A DNA stretch of 64,000 nucleotides from Edaphobacter modestus (GTDB lineage Bacteria > Acidobacteriota > Terriglobia > Terriglobales > Acidobacteriaceae), in the NCBI RefSeq assembly GCF_004217555.1, contig NZ_SHKW01000001.1:4278001-4342000 (forward strand). Reading direction: 5' to 3'. The notes under the pieces are model-generated. The model saw only the letters and a program-made list of their open reading frames with translations, had not been told where the DNA came from and searched no databases. The stretch's first letter is position 1; the number at the start of each line of letters is the position of its first letter. Shown piece after piece: positions 9,034 to 16,838 of the stretch. Made by a program: the position numbers and the translations under genes.

Positions 9034-9108
9034 TGGTGGCCAGAGACGGGATCGAACCGCCGACGCCGGCCTTTTCAGGGCCGCGCTCTACCACTGAGCT
9101 ATCTGGCC
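9034..9108 (-). tRNA. trnF: tRNA-Phe (anticodon GAA)
   Basis: Read on the minus strand, the gene begins GGCCAGATAGCTCAGTGG, has anticodon loop CTGAAAA flanked by the paired CGGCC/GGCCG, a T-loop with GGTTCGATCC, and a perfect 7-bp acceptor stem GGCCAGA/TCTGGCC. Discriminator A is followed by an encoded CCA at 9036-9034. The structure is complete and presumably functional. It marks the right edge of the accessory region and is the likely integration target of the decayed integrase. Confidence 0.96.
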
Positions 9109-9328
9109 TTGGCATTGGAGCAAACGCCTCGTTCGGGAATCGCCAAGGACCCCGGGCGTACGTCTGTCGCATCGGCCTTTTCAAGGGAGCTTTATTGCGG
9201 GCAAAGCCAGCAACTCAAACGCATTGCAAGTATAGCAACCCAGAGCCATTCTCTCCAAACCCCTTGCCGGCCTTTTCGCGTCGGCTTCCGCGATATCCTT
9301 GCCGTAATCGCAATATCAAGGACAATCC

Positions 9329-10996
9329 ATGTTCCGCTCTCTCTCGCGCCTGGCCATAGCTTTGTCTCTCTGTCTTCCTTTTGCCACAAATGCGCAGACT
9401 CGATCCAGCGCCTCCGCAAAACCACGCCTTACATCCTCACCAACGTTATCGGAGCAGAAGGCCATTCGTGCATTCAATGTCGCTGCCCAGAATCCGCTGC
9501 AGCTCACTGCGTTTCTCACGGACATGCCCAAAGGCGGCGATCTGCACATGCATCTGACGGGAGCCATCTATGCGGAGAGGTTCATCGAGCAAGCGGTCTC
9601 AGACGGGCTTTGTTACAGCCCTGCAACGCGGCGCCTCTTCAAGCCCTCCGCCACCACGCGCAGTCTTCCGCCTCAACCCGTGTGCGGAGAAGGGAATCGC
9701 CGCGCCGAGGACGCGCTGAAAGATCAGGCGCTCTACGATACCCTCGTCAACGACTTTTCCATGCGCAGCTTTGTTCCCAGCGCAGGCGTGAGCGGTCACG
9801 ATCAGTTCTTCGCCACCTTCGCTCGTTTCTCTGCTGTCAACCAAAGTCACATCGGTGAATGGCTCGATGAAATCGCTGGCCGAGCCGCGGCACAGAATGA
9901 GCAGTATCTCGAGGTCATGCACACCCCCGATTTCCTCGCCGCGGCGAAGCTCGGCTACTCCATCCCATGGCCGTCCACGCCGGCCGATCCCGCGTTCAAC
10001 CGCACCGGCGACGCCACGGGAACCACCCATGCCGATCTCGCGAAACTCCGCGATCAGCTTCTCGCCGGCGGCCTCCGCGATATGGTGGCCCCCGATCGCC
10101 AGGAGTTCGCCGGTGCTCTCGATGCCCGGAACCGCATCGAGCAATGCGGTACGCCTGCAGCCACGCGCGCCTGTGCGGTTAAAATTCGCTTTCTCTACCA
10201 GATTCTTCGTGGCTTTCCGCCGCAGCAGGTCTTCGCGCAAACCCTTCTCGGCTTTGAGACCGTTCAGGCCGAGCTCGATTCGGGCCATCCCAATGTCATC
10301 GGCATCAACTTCGTGATGCCCGAAGACGGGTATCTCTCCATGTCCGAATATCACCGTCAGATGCTCATGCTCGACTACCTCCACAGTGTCTACCCGCGTG
10401 TTCACATCACGCTTCACGCCGGCGAGCTCGCTCCCGGCCTCGTCACTCCGGCAGGGCTGCGCTTCCATATCCGGGAGGCAGTGGAGCTCGGACACGCCGA
10501 GCGCATCGGTCACGGCGTCGACATCATGTATGAAGATCTCCCTCAGGCGCTTCTTAAGGAAATAGCCTCCCGTCACATCATGACCGAGATTAATCTCTCC
10601 TCAAACGACCTCATCCTTGGCGTCGAAAAGCAATGGCATCCTCTGCCCGTCTATCGGTCTGCTGGAGTTCCCGTTGCGCTCGCCACCGATGACGAGGGCG
10701 TCTCGCGCATCAATATCACCCACGAGTACGCTCGCGCTGTGCTCGACTTCCACCTCTCCTATAGCGACCTCAAGCGCATGGCCCGCACCTCGCTCGAGCA
10801 CAGCTTCCTCTCCGGCTCCAGCCTGTGGGCGCAGCCAGACAGCTTCACCGCAGTCAACCCGGCCTGTGCCTCCCAGAACTTGGGAGCAGACGATCCCTCG
10901 CCAAAGTGCACAGCCTTTCTGCAGGCCAACGAAAAAGCCGCAGAGCAGTGGCAGCTCGAGCACCGCTATCAGCTTTTTGAAGGCAGCCAACCATAG
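9329..10996 (+). CDS. Secreted adenosine-deaminase-like amidohydrolase
   Basis: Expected to deaminate adenosine or a related purine nucleoside outside the cytoplasm. A signal peptide covers residues 1-22 (MFRSLSRLAIALSLCLPF then NAQ). The metallo-amidohydrolase core shows zinc ligands H73 and H75 (GGDLHMHLTGA), the catalytic pocket HAGE at about 365, the conserved ERIGHGVD at about 392, and the second metal/catalytic Asp pair in ALATDDEGVSR at about 455. With 555 residues it is longer than cytosolic adenosine deaminases (about 340) and resembles the secreted ADGF/CECR1 class in having a long segment between the first His pair and the barrel. ATG at 9329 follows AAGGACAATCC. It appears to be a single gene. 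Confidence 0.85.
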   Translation: MFRSLSRLAIALSLCLPFATNAQTRSSASAKPRLTSSPTLSEQKAIRAFNVAAQNPLQLTAFLTDMPKGGDLHMHLTGAIYAERFIEQAVSDGLCYSPATRRLFKPSATTRSLPPQPVCGEGNRRAEDALKDQALYDTLVNDFSMRSFVPSAGVSGHDQFFATFARFSAVNQSHIGEWLDEIAGRAAAQNEQYLEVMHTPDFLAAAKLGYSIPWPSTPADPAFNRTGDATGTTHADLAKLRDQLLAGGLRDMVAPDRQEFAGALDARNRIEQCGTPAATRACAVKIRFLYQILRGFPPQQVFAQTLLGFETVQAELDSGHPNVIGINFVMPEDGYLSMSEYHRQMLMLDYLHSVYPRVHITLHAGELAPGLVTPAGLRFHIREAVELGHAERIGHGVDIMYEDLPQALLKEIASRHIMTEINLSSNDLILGVEKQWHPLPVYRSAGVPVALATDDEGVSRINITHEYARAVLDFHLSYSDLKRMARTSLEHSFLSGSSLWAQPDSFTAVNPACASQNLGADDPSPKCTAFLQANEKAAEQWQLEHRYQLFEGSQP

Positions 10997-11498
10997 GGGC
11001 ACGTGTCTTTTCTGTCCCTATTCGTTCAGACGTGAGGGAAAAACTTAGGAATCCCCATGAATTTCGATTCCGCGGAAAATGATTTTGTGCCACCGCTCTG
11101 GACATGGGGCGAACCTGCTCGAAGCTAAAGGTCTCTTGTGAGACGAGCTTGCAGGATTTAGGTTGTTGCAAGAAAAGGGTCTCCTTTAGGCCTTGGATCG
11201 GCGGACGTGGCCCCCATTGCCAACCACAGGATATGAGGCCTATATTCGACACGCCATAAGTAGTCACGAAACGGTTCGATGGCAACGGCCCTCCTCGTAT
11301 CCTCGAAACGTGAACCGTTTCATAACTCGTTTTCATTCAGCATCTCTCATCCAGGACGCAACCGTCCTGGGTAGAGTCGCTCGAATGAGAACGTTTCTCG
11401 GTCCATCCAATTCGCCATTATCGACGGACTTGAAACCTGTAGCGCCATTCAAGTCCGGCTCCGGAATTGCGATATGGGCCAGGAAATAGGAGTATGTT
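10997..11498. other. Intergenic stretch with inverted repeats
   Basis: No supported gene. Besides the 10-bp inverted repeat listed separately, there is a short perfect hairpin around 11351-11370 (CCAGGAC...GTCCTGG) without a following T-run. The stretch presumably carries the promoter of the small gene at 11499. Confidence 0.45.
11268..11321. repeat. 10-bp inverted repeat in an intergenic region
   Basis: GAAACGGTTC at 11268-11277 and its exact reverse complement GAACCGTTTC at 11312-11321 are separated by 34 bp. The arms are perfect. They could be paired operator half-sites or a stem; nothing downstream looks like a terminator. Confidence 0.5.
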
Positions 11499-11810
11499 AT
11501 GAACCTGACAACAGAACAACGTGATCAAATCGCTGACGAAGTGAAGAGATTCGCATCGGATCTGAAACTCACCTCTGATCAGCAGGAGAAATTGCAAACT
11601 GCTTTCCAAAATGCCAGAGGAAAGTTGGGCGATTACATGCAAGAACATCCAAATGTCACGAGGGCCGAGATCGTCAAAGAAGTGACAAGCCATAGGGAGC
11701 AGATTCGCCAGCGTGTGGTGAACTTCCTCAATCCAGACCAACTTAAAAAGTGGGATACCGAGGTCGGGAAGGCGAAGCAATTTCTCGGCCAACAGATGGG
11801 AACGGCATAA
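11499..11810 (+). CDS. Small helical protein of unknown function
   Basis: The 103-residue product starts at an ATG with a good ribosome binding site (ATAGGAG at about 11487-11493). It is wholly helical by composition, highly charged, without signal peptide or membrane segment. The pattern LTSDQQEKLQTAFQNARGKL followed by a C-terminal NPDQLKKWDTEVGKAK recalls the metal/stress-related Spy/CpxP and Tol-type LTxxQ helical proteins, but it lacks an export signal, so that comparison is loose. It stands alone. Confidence 0.65.
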   Translation: MNLTTEQRDQIADEVKRFASDLKLTSDQQEKLQTAFQNARGKLGDYMQEHPNVTRAEIVKEVTSHREQIRQRVVNFLNPDQLKKWDTEVGKAKQFLGQQMGTA

Positions 11811-12011
11811 GCATCTCTCTTGAAGCTCGGTGGCGACGGTCCACTTCTGCTCGCCACCGAACTCCATCGAAGCGTCATAGACCCGATGTCAGGCTCTTAG
11901 TCCAGCTACAGAGGGATACTCGAGGATTCAATTGGTGGACCCTGATTTAAGCATTCTTGCTTAAAAGAAACTCGTTTCCACGAGCCCGAGTTGAGGTCCT
12001 ATCCGTATACC

Positions 12012-12947
12012 ATGGTTGCCGTGCGAATCCACTTATCCCTCACTCTTGCTCTTCTTACATCTCTGGCGTCTGCCCAACAAGTCACCTTGCCTCTTTGGCC
12101 CAAGGGTGCGCCTGAACCTTACCAGGGTGCTCCCGAAACCGATATCACCAAACCGGCAGATCGGCTTGTCGACGGCAGGCCCCTCGCGCATCTCACGAAT
12201 ATCAGCAAGCCGACGCTGGACTTTTATCCCGCGCCCGCTGCCCACAACACCGGTGCCACCGTCGTCGTCTTTCCCGGCGGAGGATACCGCATCCTGGCCT
12301 ACGATCTCGAAGGCACCGAAGTCTGCACCTGGCTCAACTCCATCGGAGTCAACTGTGCTCTCGCCCAATACCGCGTTCCCATGGAGAAGCGTTACCCTGA
12401 CGATCCCTCTGACCTCGAAGACGCCCAGCAGGCCATGCGCATCACCCGTGCCCACGCGGCTGAGTGGCATCTCGAACCCAATCGCGTCGGCGTCCTGGGA
12501 TTTTCTGCCGGAGCCCACCTTGTGGTCGTCCTCGGCAACCATCCTGATTTCAAGCGCGCCAATGAGCCTACCGGCGAGGCTTCCGTCAGCGCACGTCCCG
12601 ACTTCGTCGTCGCCATCTATCCCGGCTATCTCGTCGAACCTCCCGCGCACACTCAGCTTTCGCGCGGCATCGATCCGGGCGAAAACACCCCTCCCACCTT
12701 TCTGCTTCAGGCCGAAGACGATCCGGTCCACGAAGAGAATGTCCTGGTCTACTTCCAGGCCCTCAAGCAGCTCAAGGTTCCTGCCGAGCTTCACGTCTAC
12801 TCCGAAGGAGGCCACGGCTACGGCCTTCGTCCCTCGCCGCTTCCGATCTCCCACTGGCCCTCGCTCGTCGAAACCTGGCTGAACACAATTCATATACTCG
12901 GGCCGGCCGGTAAGATAAATGAAAAGGCCATCCTGAACCGGCAATGA
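12012..12947 (+). CDS. Secreted alpha/beta-hydrolase (acetyl-xylan-esterase/BD-FAE-like)
   Basis: Predicted exported serine esterase. A signal peptide is visible in the first 22 residues (MVAVRIHLSLTLALLTSLAS). The alpha/beta-hydrolase core has the oxyanion-hole motif VVVFPGGGYRILAYDLEG, the nucleophile elbow GVLGFSAGAHL, the acid in LLQAEDDPVHEEN and the catalytic His in YSEGGHGYGLR. The N-terminal VTLPLWPKGAPE is typical of family members annotated as xylanase or acetyl esterase in polysaccharide-degrading soil bacteria. ATG at 12012 is chosen since the signal peptide starts there. The stop overlaps the start of the next gene by 4 nt (ATGA), so the two are translationally coupled. Confidence 0.85.
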   Translation: MVAVRIHLSLTLALLTSLASAQQVTLPLWPKGAPEPYQGAPETDITKPADRLVDGRPLAHLTNISKPTLDFYPAPAAHNTGATVVVFPGGGYRILAYDLEGTEVCTWLNSIGVNCALAQYRVPMEKRYPDDPSDLEDAQQAMRITRAHAAEWHLEPNRVGVLGFSAGAHLVVVLGNHPDFKRANEPTGEASVSARPDFVVAIYPGYLVEPPAHTQLSRGIDPGENTPPTFLLQAEDDPVHEENVLVYFQALKQLKVPAELHVYSEGGHGYGLRPSPLPISHWPSLVETWLNTIHILGPAGKINEKAILNRQ

Positions 12948-13240
12948 AAAAGACTCTCCGCACTCTCGCCCAGTTTCTGCTCTTTCTGGTTATCTTTGCG
13001 GTCGGCAGCTTCCTGCATCCGTTCAATCTGCACTGGGCCACCACAACTCTGGCTCCCGGGGCCACGCGTTACTTCATCCCCGATGGCCTCCTCGTCGCTG
13101 TCGGAGTCTTTCTCGCCATCATCGTCGTTCAAGCCCTTCGCCGCCGCATGTGCGACACCACTTGGACCGTCCTGGCCTTTCTCCTCGCGATCGCAACCGG
13201 CTACGCCCTCAAGCTAGGCTTCATCACTCAGGACTTCTAG
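12944..13240 (+). CDS. Small three-helix membrane protein
   Basis: The 98-residue product overlaps the esterase stop by 4 nt. Three hydrophobic helices are visible at about 8-24, 48-66 and 75-92, with a positively charged loop ALRRRMCD between helices two and three, suggesting a cytoplasmic loop. No family is recognised. Codon use matches its GC-rich neighbours, supporting a real gene. Likely cotranscribed with the esterase and possibly with the decarboxylase starting 16 bp later. Confidence 0.7.
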   Translation: MKKTLRTLAQFLLFLVIFAVGSFLHPFNLHWATTTLAPGATRYFIPDGLLVAVGVFLAIIVVQALRRRMCDTTWTVLAFLLAIATGYALKLGFITQDF

Positions 13241-13256
13241 AACGTCATCAAACCTT

Positions 13257-14633
13257 ATGTCTTCCGTTACTCACCCGACCGACGAACTCTTCGCTCTTCT
13301 CAGCGAAGCCCAGCATCAGCTCGATGCAGGCTTCTCCGATCTTCCGCCTGCACCATCTCCCGCTCTCGGTAAAGAGGCGGCCGCCATTCTCAAAGAGGCG
13401 GCCACGCGCCTTCACGACAACTATCCTTACGCGCATCCGCTCTACGCCGGGCAGATGCTCAAGCCGCCACACCCCATTGCCCGCGCGGCCTACGCTCTCA
13501 CGATGTCGGTCAATCCCAACAATCATGCTCTCGACGGCGGGCGCGCCAGCTCTGCCATGGAGCTCGAAACCGTAGCCGAGCTCGCGAAGATGTTCGGCTT
13601 TCCCCAGCATCTTGGCCACCTCTCCTCCAGCGGAACCTTCGCCAATCTCGAGGCCCTGTGGGTCTCCGGGCAAACTCTACCGGGCCGCGGTATCGCTGCC
13701 TCCGACCAGGCCCACTACACGCACACTCGCATCAGCGGAGTTCTCGGCCTTCCTTTCGTCGAAATTCCTTCCGATCGCACCGGCCGGATGGACATGGCCG
13801 CGCTCGAACAGGCTCTCCGCTCCAGCGATATCGGCACGGTCGTCGCCACCCTGGGCACCACTGCGGTTGGAGCCGTCGATCCGCTCCCGCAGATTCTCGA
13901 GCTCCAGAAAAAGTACAACTTCCGCATCCACATCGACTCCGCATATGGCGGTTACTTCACACTCGCCGGCAACCTCGGCCCCGAGGCCCGAGCCGCCTTC
14001 GACCTTATCCCCCAGGCCGACTCGATCGTCGTCGATCCGCACAAGCACGGCCTCCAGCCCTACGGCTGCGGCGCCGTTCTCTTCCGCGACCCGACCGTCG
14101 GCCGGTTCTACAAGCATGACTCTCCCTTCACCTACTTCTCTTCGAAGGAGCTCCACCTCGGCGAGATCTCCCTCGAATGCTCGCGTGCCGGGGCCTCCGC
14201 CGTAGCTCTCTGGGCCACCCAGCGCCTGCTTCCGTACACCCGAGACGGGGAGTTCGCCAGAAATATCAGCACCGGCCGCGAAGCTGCTCTCGAGTTCAAT
14301 CGGCGTATCGCCGCAGAACCCCGCTTCCTCGCCCCCAATGTCCTGCCCCAGCTCGACATCGTCTTCTACGCCGTCCGCAGCCCCGAACAGACCCCCGAAG
14401 CCTCCTCCGCTCTCGCGAAACGGGTCTTTGACGAGGCCGCGCGCCTCAATCTGCATCTCGCGCTTGCCAGCCTGCCGCTCCGGTTTTTCCCCTCGGAGGC
14501 GTTTCCCGGCCACACCGAGGGTCATGTCACCTGTCTGCGTTCGGTCATGATGAAGCCCGAACATCTCGCATGGCTCGACGAGATCTGGCAGCGTCTCGAT
14601 CAGGCGTCATCCCCGGTCGCGAGCAGTTTTTAG
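13257..14633 (+). CDS. PLP-dependent group II decarboxylase-like enzyme
   Basis: A fold-type I pyridoxal-phosphate enzyme of the aromatic-L-amino-acid/glutamate decarboxylase family. The PLP lysine is K263 in VVDPHKHGLQPYG; the phosphate/cofactor residues precede it in HLSSSGTFANLEAL and VATLGTTAVGAVDPL, and the cofactor Asp is in FRIHIDSAYGGYF. Length 458 fits the family. Substrate is not predictable; aspartate, tyrosine or tryptophan-like amino acids are all possible, and some relatives act as phosphoserine-type lyases. Start ATG 13257 lacks a strong ribosome binding site but is only 16 bp from the preceding stop, consistent with an operon. Confidence 0.85.
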   Translation: MSSVTHPTDELFALLSEAQHQLDAGFSDLPPAPSPALGKEAAAILKEAATRLHDNYPYAHPLYAGQMLKPPHPIARAAYALTMSVNPNNHALDGGRASSAMELETVAELAKMFGFPQHLGHLSSSGTFANLEALWVSGQTLPGRGIAASDQAHYTHTRISGVLGLPFVEIPSDRTGRMDMAALEQALRSSDIGTVVATLGTTAVGAVDPLPQILELQKKYNFRIHIDSAYGGYFTLAGNLGPEARAAFDLIPQADSIVVDPHKHGLQPYGCGAVLFRDPTVGRFYKHDSPFTYFSSKELHLGEISLECSRAGASAVALWATQRLLPYTRDGEFARNISTGREAALEFNRRIAAEPRFLAPNVLPQLDIVFYAVRSPEQTPEASSALAKRVFDEAARLNLHLALASLPLRFFPSEAFPGHTEGHVTCLRSVMMKPEHLAWLDEIWQRLDQASSPVASSF

Positions 14634-14704
14634 AGTATTTTCCAGATTCTCCTGCGCCTCGACATCTTCACCTCGTCGAACGGTCGCATAAAGGGAAAGC
14701 AAAG

Positions 14705-14806
14705 GTGGATACTGAAAAGACTGCACTTCCGCCGAAATACAAGAGGCGTCCCTCGAAACTGTTCCATCTTGGGAAACCTGTCAATCCCCCGGAGGAATCA
14801 GACTGA
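14705..14806 (+). CDS. Possible 33-residue basic peptide
   Basis: A GTG at 14705 follows AAAGGGAAAGCAAAG. The short product (VDTEKTALPPKYKRR followed by PSKLFHLGKPV) is basic and proline-rich and ends PPEESD. It sits in the 320-bp gap between the decarboxylase and the glucan phosphorylase. The composition is protein-like but nothing else supports it. Confidence 0.25.
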   Translation: MDTEKTALPPKYKRRPSKLFHLGKPVNPPEESD

Positions 14807-14956
14807 ATGACCCTGTCTTGCACAGGTTAGGTATACCGGTTTGATAAACTTCGACCAAACCCGTCTGAAATCGCCGTTTCGGCGCTATTGCGACGCGAAC
14901 CGGATTTTCGGACGATCCGGTATCATGCCTCCGGTTAAATGAGGACTAACGCCGCA

Positions 14957-16756
14957 ATGAGCATTCCCAAGACTTCCCCTCTCGCCGACTTCGATCTCTC
15001 CAACCGCACCATCGCGTACTTCTCCATGGAGATCGCCCTTTCCCCCCAGATTCCAACCTATAGTGGGGGACTCGGCATGCTCGCCGGTGACACACTGCGT
15101 TCCGCAGCAGATACATCGGCTCCCATGATCGCCATCTCCCTGGTCTACCGTCGTGGCTATTTTCGGCAGCAGCTCAACGACGTCGGCCAGCAGACCGAGG
15201 CGGATGTTCCATGGTCTCCCGAGGACCTCCCCTCTGCCGGTCCCACCGTTACCCTCGTCTTGCAGGATCGCCAGGTCCAGCTCCGAGCGTGGCGCTACGA
15301 CGTTACCGGAACCACCGGCCACATCGTCCCTGTCTTTCTCCTCGACAGCGACATTGAGGGCAACGATCCGTGGGATCGCAAGCTCACCGATCACCTTTAT
15401 GGTGGAGACACCTACTATCGTCTCTGCCAGGAGGCAATTCTCGGACTTGGCGGCATCGCGCTCCTTCAGGCCCTCAGGGTTCGACCCGAGGTGTATCACA
15501 TGAACGAGGGCCACGCATCGCTGCTCACCCTTGGGCTGCTCGAAGAGCACCTCGGCAGCCGGCCTCTCAGCGAAGCCACCGATGCCGATCGCGAGGCCAT
15601 CCGCCGGCAGTGCGTCTTTACCACCCATACTCCTGTCCCTGCAGGGCACGACCAGTTCGGCGTGGACCAGATGAACCAGGTCCTCGGCCCTAATCGCGGC
15701 GCCGCAATCGAGGCCGCGGGCGGTCTTCATAACGGCCTGCTCAATATGACCTATCTGGCCCTCTGCCTCTCCCGTTACGTCAACGGCGTGGCCATGCAGC
15801 ACGGCAAGGTCTCCCAATACATGTTTCCGGAGTACAAGGTCCACTCCATTACCAACGGCGTTCATGCCGCTACGTGGATGTCCCCCGCCTTTCAGGAACT
15901 CTTCGACTCCGAGATCCCGGACTGGCGAACCGACAATCGCTACTTCCGCTCCATCTATGGCATCGATCCGGCCCGCATCTCTGCCTGTCACGTCAAAAGC
16001 AAGCAGCGCCTCTTCGCCTGGCTCGCCCGTCGTACCGGTCATTACTTCAACCCCTCGGTCCTTACGCTCGGTTTTGCGCGCCGCGTCGCCACTTACAAAC
16101 GTGCCGGGCTCCTCCTTCAGGATCCCGAACGACTCTGCTCCCTGGCTGAAAAGATCGGCGGTCTTCAGATTCTGTACGCGGGCAAGGCTCACCCCGCCGA
16201 CAATGCCGCGAAGGCTCTCATCCGTGATGTATTCGCCGCAGCCGTCAAGCTCAACTCTGAGTTTCTGAAGATCTATTACATCGAAAATTACGACTGGGAG
16301 CTGGGAGCTCTTCTTACCCAGGGCGTCGATGTCTGGGTGAACACTCCGCGACGGCCCTATGAAGCATCCGGCACCTCAGGCATGAAGGCCGCATTGAATG
16401 GTGTCCCTTCGCTCTCTATCCTCGACGGATGGTGGATCGAGGGCCACGCCGAGAACACCACCGGCTGGGCCATCGAGAACGGCGAAACCGAGGAGACGGA
16501 AGCCAACAACCTCTACAACAAACTTGAAAAAGTGATCGCCCCGTTCTGGGCCAATCCAAACGCCTGGGCTAGGCTCCAGCAGCACTGCATCGGAATCAAC
16601 GGAACCTTCTTCAATACGCAGCGGATGCTCGGCCAGTACTTCTCGAACGCCTACTTCCCCTCCGGCCCCAGCAGGTTCCAACAGGAACGTTTGGCAGACT
16701 CGGAGGAGGAATTCGGTTTGAGCGAGACGGCCTTTGTGCCGGTGAATAAGGCGTAG
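14957..16756 (+). CDS. glgP: Alpha-glucan phosphorylase (short GT35 form)
   Basis: Phosphorolysis of the non-reducing ends of glycogen or maltodextrin to glucose-1-phosphate. The N-terminus has IAYFSMEIALSPQIPTYSGG LGMLAGD, characteristic of the short alpha-glucan phosphorylases; NEGHASLL and VFTTHTPVPAGHDQF follow in the N-domain. The PLP lysine is K477 in YEASGTSGMKAALNG. ATG at 14957 is taken because the conserved N-terminus begins soon after; an in-frame ATG at 14939 is possible. Its 599 residues fit the short form rather than the 800-residue glycogen phosphorylases. It stands alone, ending convergently with the efflux operon. Together with the debranching-type enzyme far downstream it implies storage or recycling of alpha-glucan. 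Confidence 0.92.
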   Translation: MSIPKTSPLADFDLSNRTIAYFSMEIALSPQIPTYSGGLGMLAGDTLRSAADTSAPMIAISLVYRRGYFRQQLNDVGQQTEADVPWSPEDLPSAGPTVTLVLQDRQVQLRAWRYDVTGTTGHIVPVFLLDSDIEGNDPWDRKLTDHLYGGDTYYRLCQEAILGLGGIALLQALRVRPEVYHMNEGHASLLTLGLLEEHLGSRPLSEATDADREAIRRQCVFTTHTPVPAGHDQFGVDQMNQVLGPNRGAAIEAAGGLHNGLLNMTYLALCLSRYVNGVAMQHGKVSQYMFPEYKVHSITNGVHAATWMSPAFQELFDSEIPDWRTDNRYFRSIYGIDPARISACHVKSKQRLFAWLARRTGHYFNPSVLTLGFARRVATYKRAGLLLQDPERLCSLAEKIGGLQILYAGKAHPADNAAKALIRDVFAAAVKLNSEFLKIYYIENYDWELGALLTQGVDVWVNTPRRPYEASGTSGMKAALNGVPSLSILDGWWIEGHAENTTGWAIENGETEETEANNLYNKLEKVIAPFWANPNAWARLQQHCIGINGTFFNTQRMLGQYFSNAYFPSGPSRFQQERLADSEEEFGLSETAFVPVNKA

Positions 16757-16770
16757 GGGATCTTACAAAA

Positions 16771-16821
16771 GCGGCGTTTCGAACGGAGTCTCCTGCCAGA
16801 CAGAGGCTCCGTTTTCGCCGC
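16771..16821. terminator. Bidirectional hairpin terminator between convergent genes
   Basis: GCGGCG at 16771 pairs with CGCCGC at 16816, and inside it AACGGAG pairs with CTCCGTT, with a further small stem. The structure sits 15 bp after the phosphorylase stop and just before the stop of the efflux operon read from the other side. A TTTT lies on the 3' side of the inner stem. Confidence 0.6.
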
Positions 16822-16838
16822 ACTGCCAGCAACTACGG

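Larger units (their letters stand above)
1..9034. mobile_element. Probable remnant genomic island at the 3' end of tRNA-Phe
   Basis: Support is the decayed integrase abutting the tRNA, the IS110 remnant, low gene density, and visibly AT-richer sequence than the 9-44 kb backbone. The cargo includes the P450, dioxygenase, DUF2306, methyltransferase and flavin-reductase-like genes. The left end is not in view. I looked for a repeated copy of the tRNA 3' end inside 1-8000 and found no match longer than about 8 nt, so an intact pair of attachment sites is not present within the window. Confidence 0.5.

Noticed and set aside
9022..9858. Long plus-strand frames starting in the tRNA gene (for example MVARDGIEPPTP...)
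   Set aside because: They are translations of the tRNA-Phe complement, a well-known false gene pattern; the composition after that is Arg-rich shadow of the adenosine-deaminase gene.
11941..11970. Perfect 8-bp palindrome TTTAAGCA/TGCTTAAA as a terminator
   Set aside because: No T-run on the expected side and AT-rich stem; too weak to call.
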